NCBI GenBank assembly: GCA_030867875.1
Contig: JAOWCC010000809.1
Coordinates: 558,001-622,000, forward strand
DNA length: 64,000 nt
DNA from: Actinernus sp. WN-2022
Taxonomy: Eukaryota; Cnidaria; Anthozoa; Actiniaria; Actinernidae
Direction: 5' to 3'
Under the pieces are notes generated by a model. It was not told the origin of the DNA and ran no database searches. It saw only the letters and a list, made by a program, of their open reading frames with translations. Positions 10,575 through 21,572 of the stretch are shown piece after piece; positions within the stretch are counted from its first letter, which is position 1, and every line of letters starts with the position of its first letter. A program made the translations under genes and the position numbers.

Positions 10575-11233
10575 GGGCCGCGTCAGGCAAAAAGGGCCCG
10601 GACGACATTAAAGTTAAATAATTCCTACAACGGTGTCCCTAATAACAGGTTGATGATTGTATTGTATTCTTGACGAGAAGCGCTACATTTCATTCCAAAC
10701 AATAAATGTCAGTTTCAAGAAATTGACAACCAAAATCACGGGTGAAATTTACGTGATTTTGATGCAAGGGCCCGATTACAAATATGACCACAAAAATTAG
10801 GAATCCAGTTAGAGGGGATGATTTTGATGTATGACATTCATTTATACCTACTGGCATTAAAGAGTAAAAAATAAACAAGATGAACAAGATGATCACTTTT
10901 TGGCCAAAAATGTTATTTTCTGAAGTTATTCTACTCCCCGTAGCTCATAATATGATTTTAGCAATACTACAAGTTACACCTTGGAACAATCGTCTGATGA
11001 TAAGGAATCATTTGCGCCTGCTAAAATTGTGATTACTCTCTCGTGTAAAAATATCGTAAATTTCGTCTTCGATTTCACTGGTCAATTTCATGAAATCAAC
11101 ACTACTTGTCGGTAGCACAATGTGGCGCTTGCGATTCATATTGTAATCGCACCACAAGTATAAAAAACATGGTACAATTTCAAAATACATTTACATATTA
11201 TGTCGTCCGGGCCCTTTTTGCCTGACGCGGCCC
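10575..11233. mobile_element. Nested 659-bp element with 34-bp TIRs
   Basis: Perfect inverted ends begin GGGCCGCGTCAGGCAAAAAG at 10575 and end with the complement at 11233, about 34 bp each. AAAT flanks both sides (10571-10574, 11234-11237), a 4-bp target duplication. It interrupts the left 21-bp array, so it inserted after the array existed. The interior (10610-11195) has no recognisable gene. The superfamily is not assigned. Confidence 0.85.
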
Positions 11234-11262
11234 AAATCGTAGTCCATTATGTAAAACCGTAG

Positions 11263-12769
11263 GCACAGGCAGCCCAAGCTCAAAGTTTGAAATTATTTGA
11301 CAGTTGAAGTACGAAGGTTCAAACATCCAGAATATCTGGTATTTTATCGCACTAAATGGCAAATGAATAACACAATAAACTTGCTTTGATGAAGATAATG
11401 TTGTTGTGTCTTGAATTTGGGGGCCAATTTAACGAGTTTCTAGGAAACTAGAAGACTGACGAATCTTCCCGCCGACTCGTAGTCTGAAGTGAGATAGCTT
11501 TTCCTGTCCCTATTCTTAGTTTTAAACAAACAAATCCCACTTACATTTCAAAATGTTCTCTGTAGTTGCTGTACTAACATACTGGAACCTCTTGAATAAT
11601 ACGCAAAAACAACAACGCCGGCTTGATCTTGACAACTTTAACAAAGCCGGCTAAACGCCGATTTATTTACATGACCGCGGAGAATACTTTCCCGTCCCTT
11701 AGTGGGGCTGTAAAAACTGAGCGATAAAGGGTACTCTCCCATCAGATGCTGTGCTTTTCAACTCCAAAGGAGGTATCATTTCGGTTGGACTTTAGCCTGA
11801 GGAGACGGCTGGAATTCAGGCTAGTTGGACTTCCGGTGTCTCGTCAAACTGTGAAGAGGTGTTTTGGATGGCGAAATGCCAGGTGACAAAAATCATTTCT
11901 CGGTACTCGTTGAATGTTTGGTCATGAAACTTGGAGGATACGTAGCAAGGAGATCTGTCTACGGGATCCAGAAGTATCACGTTGATTGAGTGCATGGATT
12001 TAAGAGTCATTTTTGCCGTGGAGATGACAGGTATGTGACACGCCATCAAGGGCACCCAACGAGTACTTTTTGAAATTCGTTTGAAACCAGTTGTCTGCAG
12101 CTTATCTAGCCATTTTAAGGCGCCTACTATGTCTTTTGACGTATTCTAGAAAGCTATTAGCTGTTCGGATTTTCTAGGTGGAAATTCTTTTCGGTGACCC
12201 CCATTTGCTAAAGGTTTATTCTTTCGGTTTTTAGATGTCAGAATTTCTTAGGGAATGAAAATGTGTTCTCGAAAACTTTAGGTGGCCGCTTCACTAAATG
12301 ATTTGTGATAATGTGTTGTTTTTTCCCGGATCGTTCTGACTCTATTGATCAGACGAATACATACAAATATTTTAGGGGAAACCTCTTGGTGTCCCTTTTC
12401 TTCTATAATTTTCTGTGAATTGAAAACAAATTTTCCAGCCAGTATTTCAGAAAACAATTTCCTAGGACAATTTATTTCAAATCCGAAAGTTTTAGGCTAA
12501 CCAGTACTCTCCCGAACAGCTTTTTAACCGAAAACTTCGTTGGGTCTTTCTTTTATAGGTAGAGTGAATCCAGGTTTCCTAGCCTGAAACTCGTTAAATC
12601 GGCCTCCAAACCCCCAATTAAATTCAAGACACAACAACATCATCTTCATCAAAGCAAAGTGTTATTCGTTTGCCATTTAGTGCGATAAAATACCAGATAT
12701 TCTGGATGTTTGAACCTTCGTACTTCAACTGTCAAATAATTTCAAACTTTGAGCTTGGGCTGCCTGTGC
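11263..12769. mobile_element. Inner inverted-repeat element of the giant foldback
   Basis: Starts GCACAGGCAGCCCAAGCTCA at 11263 and ends with the complement at 12769; complementarity continues ~165 bp (to ~11430 and from ~12600). Flanking CGTAG/CTACG is also inverted, so no direct duplication can be read. The loop (11430-12600) holds the element at 12047-12545 and otherwise nothing recognisable. Confidence 0.7.
12047..12545. mobile_element. CAAGGG-type element, copy 1 (right end truncated)
   Basis: Begins CAAGGGCACCCAACGAGT and is collinear with the complete copy at 37189-37714, sharing TTTGAAACCAGTTGTCTGCA and AACCGAAAACTTCGTTGGGT. The right end stops at TTGGGT and lacks GCCCTTG. An extra ~120-bp internal segment (near 12190-12300) differs from copy 2. 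Confidence 0.8.
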
Positions 12770-13055
12770 CTACGGTTTTACATAATGGACTACGATTTGA
12801 CATAATGGCATGACGATTTTACATAATGGCATGACGGTTTGACATAATGGAATGACGGTTTGATATAATGGAATGACGGTTTGACATAATGGCATGACGG
12901 TTTGATATAATGGAACGACGGTTTGATATAATGGCATGACGGTTTGATATAATGGCATGTCGGTTTGATATAATGGCATGACGATTTGACATAATGGGAC
13001 TACGGTTTGATATAATGGCATGACGGTTCGATATAATGGCCTACGGTTTGACATA
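12770..13055 (-). repeat. 21-bp tandem array, right copy (inverted)
   Basis: About 13-14 units, inverted relative to 10223-10574. Neither array is interrupted by other sequence except the 659-bp element in the left one. Confidence 0.9.
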
Positions 13056-13212
13056 GTGGTATGGCGGCTCGATGGAATACACCACTACAGTACGATCTAA
13101 TGCTATTTTTGTCCAAAATCCCCCTCCATAGCTACGGGCTTTTGAAAATCATTAATCTTCCTCGACCGCTTTGTATGCCGTATTAAAACGTATGTCTCCT
13201 AGAATGTTGGCA

Positions 13213-13540
13213 TTTAGAAGACCAAATATTTCATGAAATGTAATGATTTTTTTACAGCAGTGAACACACATACTGAGTATGTCATGGTAATAGTTTCACG
13301 ACATTTGGGCAATTATTTATGTTTGCAAAATTTTTAACACACTTTATTTTGACAATTTTGCTGTCCTAAAAGCTGAAATAGCTTTAAGAAGACTAAATCT
13401 TTCATGGAATGGAATGAATTTTTACAGGAGTGAACACATATAGTGAATATGTCATGGTAAAAGTTGGATCACATTTGCCTAAATATTTATGTTATCAGAA
13501 TTTTGAACAGTCTTGATTTTGACAAATTTTAAAGTACAAC
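13213..13540. repeat. ~170-bp direct duplication in the right arm
   Basis: Two diverged copies, starting near 13213 and 13383, share ACAGCAGTGAACACA/ACAGGAGTGAACACA and TATGTCATGGTAA. This segment has no counterpart in the left arm. Confidence 0.65.
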
Positions 13541-13754
13541 AACTCCGGTAGTTAGATCAGTGTTGTGACCATGCGCTTGAAATACTGTACGAAAAAAAAT
13601 CCTATTTAAAAAGTTCCTGCTGTCCAAAAAACCATAGCAGCTCAAACAGGATATGGTTAGAGTTAATTCTGAGAAATCGACATAAGTTTGAAGCTGTAAA
13701 ACATAACATTTCTGCAGTGCAGGAAAGTGCGTGATTCTGGCGAGCTGTACTAGA

Positions 13755-13942
13755 AGGCTACATAATTTCTCCTCTCTCGATTCTCTACCTGGTCGTCGCC
13801 TATAGATACAGCTGTGATGGCCAAGGTCCTTCCGGGAAACGAGGGGTATTATTGCCTTCGCTGTTCGGGAAATAATTCAAAAATGCCGAAAGTTTCGCAC
13901 GCTTTCTCCAAAGCCATCAAGTCCGTTTGTATCGTCCGCCAT
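13755..13942 (-). pseudogene. RecQ-like helicase N-terminal exon fragment (right arm)
   Basis: Minus-strand mirror of 9784-9972, with ATG at 13942. Relative to the left arm it lacks two bases after the GGACTTGAT codons, which shifts the frame, so the two copies decayed independently. The P-loop is again missing. The shared endpoint of homology in both arms shows that the exon was inside the element before or when the palindrome formed. Confidence 0.45.
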
Positions 13943-14131
13943 TTGGGTTGTCTTCATGCAGGCTCCACTGGACATTCCACGCATACCTCAGTTCTCTATA
14001 AATAGAACCTTCGCTCTGATTGGTCGAAATGAAATGATGTCAGGAACACGGTTTCTGCCAAAGTCCATCAGACGGGAAGGTGGGAGGAAGTGAGCGGACG
14101 ACCTCGACAGTCTGAAAATCAGGCTATAATG

Positions 14132-14934
14132 CCTCTGGATCGTCGGGAAATATTTATCTATTTATATTAGCTAATTTATTATTTATCTATTGATATATTT
14201 CATTTATCAATCGAAAACTGTCAACCTGCACTCAACCTGCACCCAACCTGCACTTTGTACCGTCCGCATTCGTCGAAATGACAACGAAAATTTGCATCTG
14301 CTTGCAATACTTGTTCTTCCTGTAGTATAAGCGCTCGGGGAGCAACATACTGAAAATGCTGGCTCACAACTCGCTGAATGTCCATCAGTAAGTACAGTTT
14401 TACTATAAATATTGGAGCACAAGTTTATTTTACACTGTGGCGATACCCGGCAGCCGGGAACGGTTTTCAAAATGCTTGATACCCGGCAGCCGCCTTATTC
14501 AAACTATTCTATCTTGATTATTCTTGTTTAGAAGTAAACAGTCCCTAAGATGGACGTCTGAGATTTCGATTAGAGTAACTCCCGATTAGAGTAACATTTC
14601 GTGACACTAATAATATTAAGCAAACATCGATAACCAAACACTAGTGTTATGAGTCGAATTTAGGACTTATATTTACCAAAATTTTTTAAACTGCTGATAG
14701 ACAGTCTTAGTTTCTTTCTGTAAAATATTTTGCTGTCGACGTTGAGACTCCTCCCTCGAACATATCCTGTTCAACACAAACCTCAATCCGGAACAGCTGG
14801 ATCGTCTCAGAACATAATTTTCTCTTAACTTCTCGATATAATCCCGCAAAATAAGACTGACCGGTTTATCAGGGAAACTCTCAACTGTCTTATAAAGGAA
14901 GACTAAGGTCTTTCAATGGGAATACTTATAATAA
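14132..14934. other. No gene recognised
   Basis: Short direct repeats only: CAACCTGCAC three times near 14222-14253 and GATACCCGGCAGCCG twice near 14442-14493. The minus frame 14207-14470 overlaps these and is not recognised. Confidence 0.35.
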
Positions 14935-15843
14935 TGTATCAGTCATTTCCAAACCCGTGCATGCCCCCCCCACCGAGCCACCCCCGGGCATTTGAACATT
15001 TTGAAAAAAAAATGATCAAATGCCCCACTACCAAGGCAGAAAAACTGTTCAAATGCCCCACCAGTTTTTCATCCAGGCTGTTCAAATGCCCCACCATCGG
15101 GAACCGGATCAGAAAATTTTACAAGGCAAAGACTATTGACAAATAAATGAAATCATTGTTTTATTCAGAATCTCTGACTCAAGCAATTCACAGGAAACAC
15201 CGACGGTGAAAACCACCTTCAACCGGTCAGGGATGAGAACAATCATTTCTACCGGCTCGATCGTTCTTGGTTTCAGTTATATACTTTATACTAAACGTAT
15301 TAATGGTTTGAAATTGAATATGTTAGCTTATGTTCTTGGTATATAAAGTATGCAACAGGCACCAATCGGCCCGTCTTTTACCGATATAATAATTAAGTTT
15401 TTAACTCGCGCGCTGTCGAGGGTTGCAGCAAATTCAACTTATCACAAATCTTGTCACGCACTTAATATCACGCAGTCGGTCAAAGTTCATGAAGCAAAAC
15501 GTTTATAGGTTTAAACATAAGCAATTTACCTCTGAAAGTGGCCTTCAAATTTGGCAGGTTTACTCTATCAAGCCTCTACAAATGCGCAATCATTATCCTG
15601 GAATTCCTCGAAGACACGTACGTTCGCCATTTCGACGCGAGCGATGCGAATTTGTAGACAGAAAGAATGTATTTTTTGAACACCGATCAAATGCCCCACC
15701 CCCCACCCCCACTGTTTGTCAAATGCCCGCCCCTGAGGGCTTAGATACTCGTCAAATTCCCCACCCTCGGCAGCAAGCCTCTGATCAAATGCCCGGGGGT
15801 GGCCCGGGGGGGGGGGATGCACGGGTTTGGAATGACTGATACA
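14935..15843. mobile_element. ~909-bp MITE with CAAATGCCC repeats in its arms
   Basis: TGTATCAGTCATT then CCAAACCCGTGCATG at 14935 are mirrored by CATGCACGGGTTTGG-like sequence then AATGACTGATACA ending at 15843. Inside each end the word CAAATGCCC(CAC) recurs three to four times at 20-30 bp spacing (14987-15095 and, in reverse order, 15690-15800), separated by C- or G-runs. Frames across it (15423-15839 and antisense) only read the repeats. A target duplication could not be fixed. Confidence 0.75.
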
Positions 15844-17027
15844 TTAAGAGCGGGATATATATAGTTTCATCACCGAATGGTACCACTTATCATTATTTTT
15901 ACTCGCTCCCTCATCGTAAAGTTTATTATCCTTTTTGCCTTTTTCCTCATTATTGGTGACGAATTCGACGAAATTTCGTTGATAAATTTTATATTGCATA
16001 GGGGTTTTGGATTCACGTTTGACCTCTGTGTTGACAGTCGTCTGCTTTATTTCTTTCAACGACTACATTACGCATGCGGAATACGGAAATAAGCTGTCCG
16101 TACTGGCCTGGACACTAGCAAGGGCAAATGTTCTCACTTGTATGGGATAAGTTTCATATATGGTTTCAATATAGAAACCCATGGCCAATAATTCTAAAAT
16201 TGCAAACCCGGATATTCACAAAGTTAACAGCAGTCAAATAACGTGAAAATTAGCTTTCTTCTTTTTCCTTTTTCACGAGAAATTATATGTTTTGGCTCTC
16301 GACTGTCCGAGGAATCGACAACAACAACTGCAGCAAAAATGTGTGATTCTGAACGAAAAAGCTGGGGCTTTGTGGATTTGCGGGACTTAATTCATGTAGT
16401 ATTTACACACAAAATCTTAAATGGCTGCCTTCAAAGAGAAAAAGGCTTGTAAATTGTGGTACAACTACAAGTACAACATTCAACAGTATGAAAACAAGCT
16501 TATTTCTTGTGAGATTGAGAAATTCACCATTATCATTTGGTAATTTGCTTATAAAGTCAGAAACAATCGTAAAGTTGTACAGCTCTTTTTGTCAGGTTTT
16601 ACATGTTCACTTGTCACCATCCGCCATTAGCAAGTGATTCTACAGGCCGTCGGTTTTCTAAATCTTTTATTAACATTCACAATTTCGTCTCCAGTTAATC
16701 CACTTTCGCTTTCTGTACCTAAATAAAATACAGGTATTTACATGCATAAAAATGCAGTTTTGATGTCGGAAAACCAAATGTTGTGAGTTGAAGTTGAACC
16801 TCGTGTGAGTTGGAGTCTAATTTTAGCTTGATTCCTTTTCGGTCTTCGGTTTACCGCGCAATGGGTTCCTGGCGCGGGCGGAAATTCCAGCAAGGCAAGA
16901 CTTTCAAACTGATAATAGTTTTACTATCCATGCTATGGGATTGTAATGCTGTGGAATTCATTGCCCGACTCTGGAATTCCACGTTAAACATACACTAGGA
17001 TTAGAGCAAATATTGGACGACTTCCGG
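15844..17027. other. No gene recognised
   Basis: Frames of 60-71 codons on both strands (15844-16092, 16243-16452, 16810-16998) have no recognisable motif and no clear splice context. Confidence 0.35.
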
Positions 17028-17660
17028 TTTCCCTCGCGCCTGAACCCCGACGTGCGGCGCGCCAAACCTAGCCTGCTTCCAGGCTCTGGTTAATTTGGGG
17101 TTCCTGTGGTGGGAAAGAGGAGGGGGAAGGAGGCGAAAGAAAAAGGAGAGCCTGCAACAAGACCCTGTGTTTTTGAAATTTCCCGTTCGTCCACGAACGG
17201 GATTATCTGATTGGTTGAACCTAGAAGAGGCGCGCGCACTTTGTTCGAAAATGGCGTGTATTATGGTGTAAGCAGCACGCGCAAGCTAAAATTGAAAACT
17301 TTTCACTCAATTCATTTTTGCGCTGTTTTCTCTCGTTTTCTCAGGTTTTTATTATCAAACATGCAGTAGAAATACAAGGGGTTCAATGCTAGGGTACATT
17401 TATAACAGAATCTCGTCGAAAATGTTGATTTTAAGATTCTTTGTGGAACGTGTAACTTGCAATGGTATGTGACGTCATGCATGGGGGCGAATTTAAAAAA
17501 CACAAGGTCTTGTCGCAGGCTCTGCTTTCTCTTTCGCCTCCTTCCCCCTCCTCTCCCCCACCACAGGAACCCCAAATTAACCAGAGCCTGCAAGCAGGCT
17601 ACGCGAAACCCGACGCGGACGAGCCACGCAGACGAGCCACGACACGCGACGTGCCGGAAA
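17028..17660. mobile_element. Foldback element, ~140-bp arms
   Basis: CAGGCTCTGGTTAATTTGGG followed by GTTCCTGTGGTGGG and a GGAGGGGGAAGGAGGCG purine tract (17083-17160) are mirrored at 17495-17600. Arms extend outward to CTTCCGG/CCGGAAA at about 17028 and 17660. The loop (17170-17480) contains AAATGGCGTG but no gene. Confidence 0.8.
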
Positions 17661-17782
17661 ATGTGCTGTACATGCGCGTGCACTGCTAAAACCAGTATTG
17701 GAAGGCCTTTCCAAACTGTCACTTGACCAAATCTGATTCTGCGTCAGCCTGATTTTACGTTGAATTTCTTGGAGATTGGGGT

Positions 17783-18160
17783 CCAGTTGTTCGAAGTCCG
17801 TTTAGCGCTAATCCTGGATTAAGTCTTTCATAACTCTTTACCGCATCAACAACAATACAACTGTATGGAGTGTGTTAATGTACTGTCGCCGAGGTGTGCA
17901 ACGACAGTACAACGAGATATGCTCTTAAGCCGTTATGAATACGCTTTCCGACTTCACTTGTTCCGTAGGAAAGCTTCAATAACCCATGGGTATGGTTCTC
18001 TCGGTAGAAGGTATTTGTTTTCTAATCCAGCAAGACAAGTAAAAAATACTCCTTCTCTAGGAATAAGTTTTTAACCTCAAACATGTTCACAAGTTAGCAA
18101 ATCGAACTAAAGTTTTCCCTTAATCCTGCATTAGCTTAATCGGGCTTCGAACAACCGGGC
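17783..18160. mobile_element. MITE with GTTGTTCGAAG ends
   Basis: CAGTTGTTCGAAGTCCG and TAATCCTGGATTAA at 17784-17822 are mirrored by TTAATCCTGCATTA and GGGCTTCGAACAACCGGG at 18119-18158. Another partial end is at 33519 (GGTTGTTCGAAGC). Segment 17826-17910 recurs inverted at 51711-51789. Confidence 0.7.
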
Positions 18161-18311
18161 TCGGACCTCGGCAGCACAAACATGTTCACAAGGTGTCTCA
18201 AAACCAAAGTATTTCGAGGGATTTTGACGTAAATTTATGCTAGGTTTGACCTCCCTATATTTCTGTATTTTTCTTAGAAAAATGAGAAAATGCTGACCAT
18301 AGACCCATTCG

Positions 18312-18450
18312 AAAAATGGCGTCCAATTTAAAAAGCTATTGTCCTGGTAACGTGAACACGAGGCTAGTCAGTAAACACAAAAGCTTTTGAACATGTAAGC
18401 GAGGCTAGTCAGTCCTACACAATAGTTAATTAAATTGGACGCCATTTTAT
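18312..18450. repeat. Small foldback with 17-bp arms
   Basis: AAAATGGCGTCCAATTT is mirrored by AAATTGGACGCCATTTT about 120 bp away. GAGGCTAGTCAGT occurs twice between the arms (18360 and 18403). Confidence 0.75.
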
Positions 18451-18461
18451 CTGTGATTTGA

Positions 18462-18500
18462 GAACAGGCAGCCCACCCGCGCGTGGGCTCCCTGTGGCAG
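18462..18500. repeat. Short GC-rich palindrome
   Basis: CAGGCAGCCCACCCGCGC pairs imperfectly with GCGTGGGCTCCCTGTGG. It is a compact hairpin or transposon-end remnant. Confidence 0.45.
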
Positions 18501-19935
18501 TAGGAATCATGTGACGTCATCGTATCGATTGGCTGAGAACACACAGCTAATTCTCGATAGCTGGCTATAGCATTGACTACGCATGCGTACAGTATTATCT
18601 GTAGGTTGTGATGTCACACTGCTATTATCTGTAGATAGCGGTCGATGATAAGAATGTACGACATTTTTACTCTAGAAAGTAGAGAAATTATTTCGCTTGT
18701 TTTGTGCCATTTTGCTATTTTAAGCTCTCAGCTATGTTTCCAGTCTTTGTTTTCTGCTAAACTTGTAAATAAAAGCAATGTGTAGCTCGAATAACTGAAC
18801 AAGACATATTGAAATTAAATCGTAAACAAAAAAATTACGGCGTTTCATTTAGCTTCGTTTTCGCTAGCTTCCTTTTTGCTAAAACATTTGCTTAAAATGT
18901 ATAATAACAGAATTATTCTGATAATTCGGAGCTCCACTTTTAGACTATAGGTAAGCTAAGACCTAAGATCTCGAAAACAAAGACCTAGAAAACTAAATAT
19001 AGAACTGAGCGAACTGGAGTTCTCCTCGCTTCACAGACGAGCTTGCGACTTTCACTTGCCATTACGTTGTAAACACTTTGTCATCAGCCCTTGCTGTTTG
19101 TAACCAACAGTTTTCGAGGTTTTAGTTTTAGTGTTTTGCCTTTTCCCCAGCTTAGTTATTTTCTTCTTGACCATTTATAAAGTTCTTTCGCATTGTGTCC
19201 AGTTCATTTTATCGATTTTCCAGCGAGAATCGCCTTTCCAGTGAAATTAATTAAGTCACCCTTTGTTGATGTTTCCACAGGGGTCCGGTCAATCTTATAA
19301 TATCCTCTCAGAGTTGAGTTTCCCTCGTTTTTCTTGTTATTATTTTTTTGCTTCATTATCGTTCTTCTTTTTCCTTTGTTCATGTCATTTCCAGTTCGAT
19401 ATTTCTTTTCCAATCCGAAAAGCAGTTTACTCAGTTCTGTATATTATATTTTATTTCGAGCGAAATGCAATTCTAAATATAGCCACATCTACTCCTGTGC
19501 TGGGAAAAGAATCAATGGGGAAGATGGACGCTCCTGGTAATGCGCTCCTTACAGTAATATGAAAGGGAGTTTTAGTCTCTAAAAAGACAAAAACGTCCAT
19601 TTTCAGACTAAATACCGAATGAAGCTCTATATTACTTACATGGTCTCCTAGTGTTATGTAGCTATGTCTGGACTGATTTAACTGTCGATAAGAGGCACAC
19701 TAAATATATAATGAAACCTTTCGTATAATCATACCCAATCCCTCACCCCTATCCTCGCTGAACAGAGTTATGGCGAGTGAAGGGCCTGGTAACAAGGTGT
19801 CATCACCTAGGGGTTCCCCCCAGGAAAATGGTTTCTAGGTAAAATATGTCAGGGTTTGGGTTTCCCTTAGGAAAAAAAAGGTGAAAATTAGAGGAAAATG
19901 TAATGTTTTCTGAAACTAGATTTGTTTATATTTAT
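18501..19935. other. No gene recognised
   Basis: At 19521-19549, GGACGCTCCTGGTAATGCGC resembles the right end of the outer MITE family at 23090-23124 and 63165-63209. Frames 19204-19413 and 19263-19562 overlap on opposite strands and are not recognised. Confidence 0.35.
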
Positions 19936-19963
19936 CAGGAGCCCATTACCAGGAGCGTACCTA
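19936..19963. mobile_element. Left end of outer MITE family, copy 1
   Basis: CAGGAGCCCATTACCAGGAG begins a family also seen at 62653. Here it is followed immediately by a nested 244-bp MITE, and downstream outer sequence is missing. Confidence 0.65.
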
Positions 19964-20207
19964 CAACCCCTGCCATTTAAGTCGGACCTCTTCAGCAATG
20001 TCCGGCTATTTTTAACACAATCCCCCTCCCCCGTTTCAATGTTGGTTTTCGAGAAGACCGAAATGTTGCCTTTCTATCCCAACATTGTGAAGGGGGAGGG
20101 GGACAAGCGAAGTCATAAAAAATACCGGCGATCTGTCAGAGAAGTTCGTTCAGTGTTCTAAATAGCCTTATTTTGTCGAGCGGTCCGTACTTAAATGGCG
20201 AAGGTTG
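19964..20207. mobile_element. 244-bp nested MITE, copy 1
   Basis: The ends CAACCCCTGCCATTTAAGTC and the complement of ACTTAAATGGCGAAGGTTG are inverted, and TA flanks both sides (19962-19963, 20208-20209). Inside, CCCCCTCCCCC...CAATGTTGG pairs with CCAACATTG...GGGGGAGGGGG. It matches 22618-22861 base for base as far as I can read. The overlapping 79-codon frame reads the palindrome and is not a gene. Confidence 0.8.
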
Positions 20208-20209
20208 TA

Positions 20210-20718
20210 TGAGGCGAGATTCTAGGTAGTTCACATGGTATAATTGTTGATAACGTCCAGGGAATTTAACGAAAACAGCTCAAAATGAGAGGCGGTAGTA
20301 AGCACTTGGTGGGAATACGGGTGGGCTTGTCAATTGGAAATTTGATGAAAAAGCCCGATACCCCGGGAGAAAAAAATATCCGAGGGCGTATCCAAATATT
20401 TTACTTGTAATTACAATAAATAATTCAGTCAAATAGATAGAATCCCTTTTTTTTATGAAGCTGTAATTAATAGGTAGCCTTATCAGAGGTCCATGTTATG
20501 GACTTCTGGCATTATTCAAAAAAAGGAAAATAAATCGAGTTGTACCTTGCGATGATACTAGGCTGTGGGGAATTGACATTTACAAATAAATAACAAGCTC
20601 GTAGGGAGAGAGGGAGATTTTAAACTTGCAACATATGTCGCGACACGGGTTGTACATTTCACTGGAGCCGTCTGAGACCCAACACTCCTTCGGAAAGCAC
20701 TATTGAAGGTTTGACATT
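20210..20718. other. No gene recognised
   Basis: AT-rich spacer; nothing supportable. Confidence 0.4.
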
Positions 20719-21391
20719 GGCCGTTTTTATACTAGAGACGTCTAAGTGGTCTGGAGACCGCTTAGACGTCTCAGACGTCTAAGACGTCTAGTGTAAAAAC
20801 GGGAAATAAGACAGACGGAGTTAAATTTATCTTCGTCTGCTAAGTGCGACCGAACGACGCACTTAGCAGACGTCTAAGCCGTCTAAGACGTCTACGCTGT
20901 GTAGTATAAAAACGAGACACACTAAACTTGGACGCACTTAGCCAGTCAGGGCTTATTGGAAATCGATTTATGAAAGCGGTAACCATTTCTCCACCATCAC
21001 TTGTTCATCTGTATTTCCTTTTTGCCCTGCGTTTTCGCTTACGGGCACAACACACAAGACAAAAGAGTTTTCGCCAGTTCCATATCCTCATCCATATTCT
21101 CTAGGAGACATTTTCTTAGTTCTCGTCGACGGCTGAAAAAGGCTTCCAAAACAGCAGTGATGGCTCCGCCATTATCAGTGACATTCATGATCATTCATTA
21201 TTTATTCGCGCCAGTCGTCCGGTAGTATCCAGTCTCTTCCGAGAATTTTACCCAGTTTCTTTTTAAGAAAATCGTGGTATTTTATGTGTCGCAGTCCAAA
21301 CTTATGCGTCCCGTTTTTATATCAGTCGCACTTAACGGTCAGACGTTTAATGCGTCTAGACGTCTTAGACGTCTGTAGTATAAAAACGGCC
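20719..21391. mobile_element. 673-bp MITE rich in AGACGTCT palindromes
   Basis: GGCCGTTTTTATACTA at 20719 is mirrored by TAGTATAAAAACGGCC ending at 21391. ATT flanks both sides (20716-20718, 21392-21394), a candidate 3-bp duplication. The subterminal region is packed with GACGTCTAAG-type palindromes, including a near-complete internal hairpin at 20719-20803 and another internal end (AGTATAAAAACG) near 20901. Confidence 0.75.
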
Positions 21392-21572
21392 ATTGCCTTC
21401 ACGAAGGAAACACCGACACTTTGTACCGGAAAAGAAGAACAGACCTTAGTTCGCGGAGGTGTGTTGGAGGAGATCGAAACAGAGATGATGCAGGTTCATT
21501 GGAGAGTTTTTCATTTCACTCTCAAATATCTTTGAGGCGAGCAGCTTGCTGTACCAGCGTGCTCTTGGAGCT

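Larger units (their letters stand above)
9594..14131. mobile_element. Giant composite foldback element (~4.5 kb)
   Basis: The outer ends are inverted: GATTTTCAGAC and GGTCGTCCGCTCACTTCC from 9605 are mirrored up to about 14131. The arms stay complementary through a helicase-like exon, then through a segment containing CAAAAATAGCATTAGATCG (10157-10250 versus 13030-13130), then through 21-bp tandem arrays, and finally through a third inner pair at 11263-11430 and 12600-12769. The left arm lacks ~550 bp present in the right (13140-13690) and carries a nested 659-bp insertion (10575-11233). The loop contains another element (12047-12545). Nothing in it encodes a transposase. Confidence 0.8.

Noticed and set aside
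10297..13054. 104- and 94-codon MPLYQTV-repeat proteins
   Set aside because: Produced by the 21-bp satellite, open in several frames and mirrored on the opposite strand.
15423..15839. 138-codon plus-strand ORF
   Set aside because: Reads through the C/G-rich arm repeats of a MITE; the antisense frame is equally open.
17312..17726. 136-codon minus-strand ORF and two plus-strand ORFs
   Set aside because: They lie in the arm of a foldback element and reflect the GGAGGGGGAAGGAGGCG purine tract.
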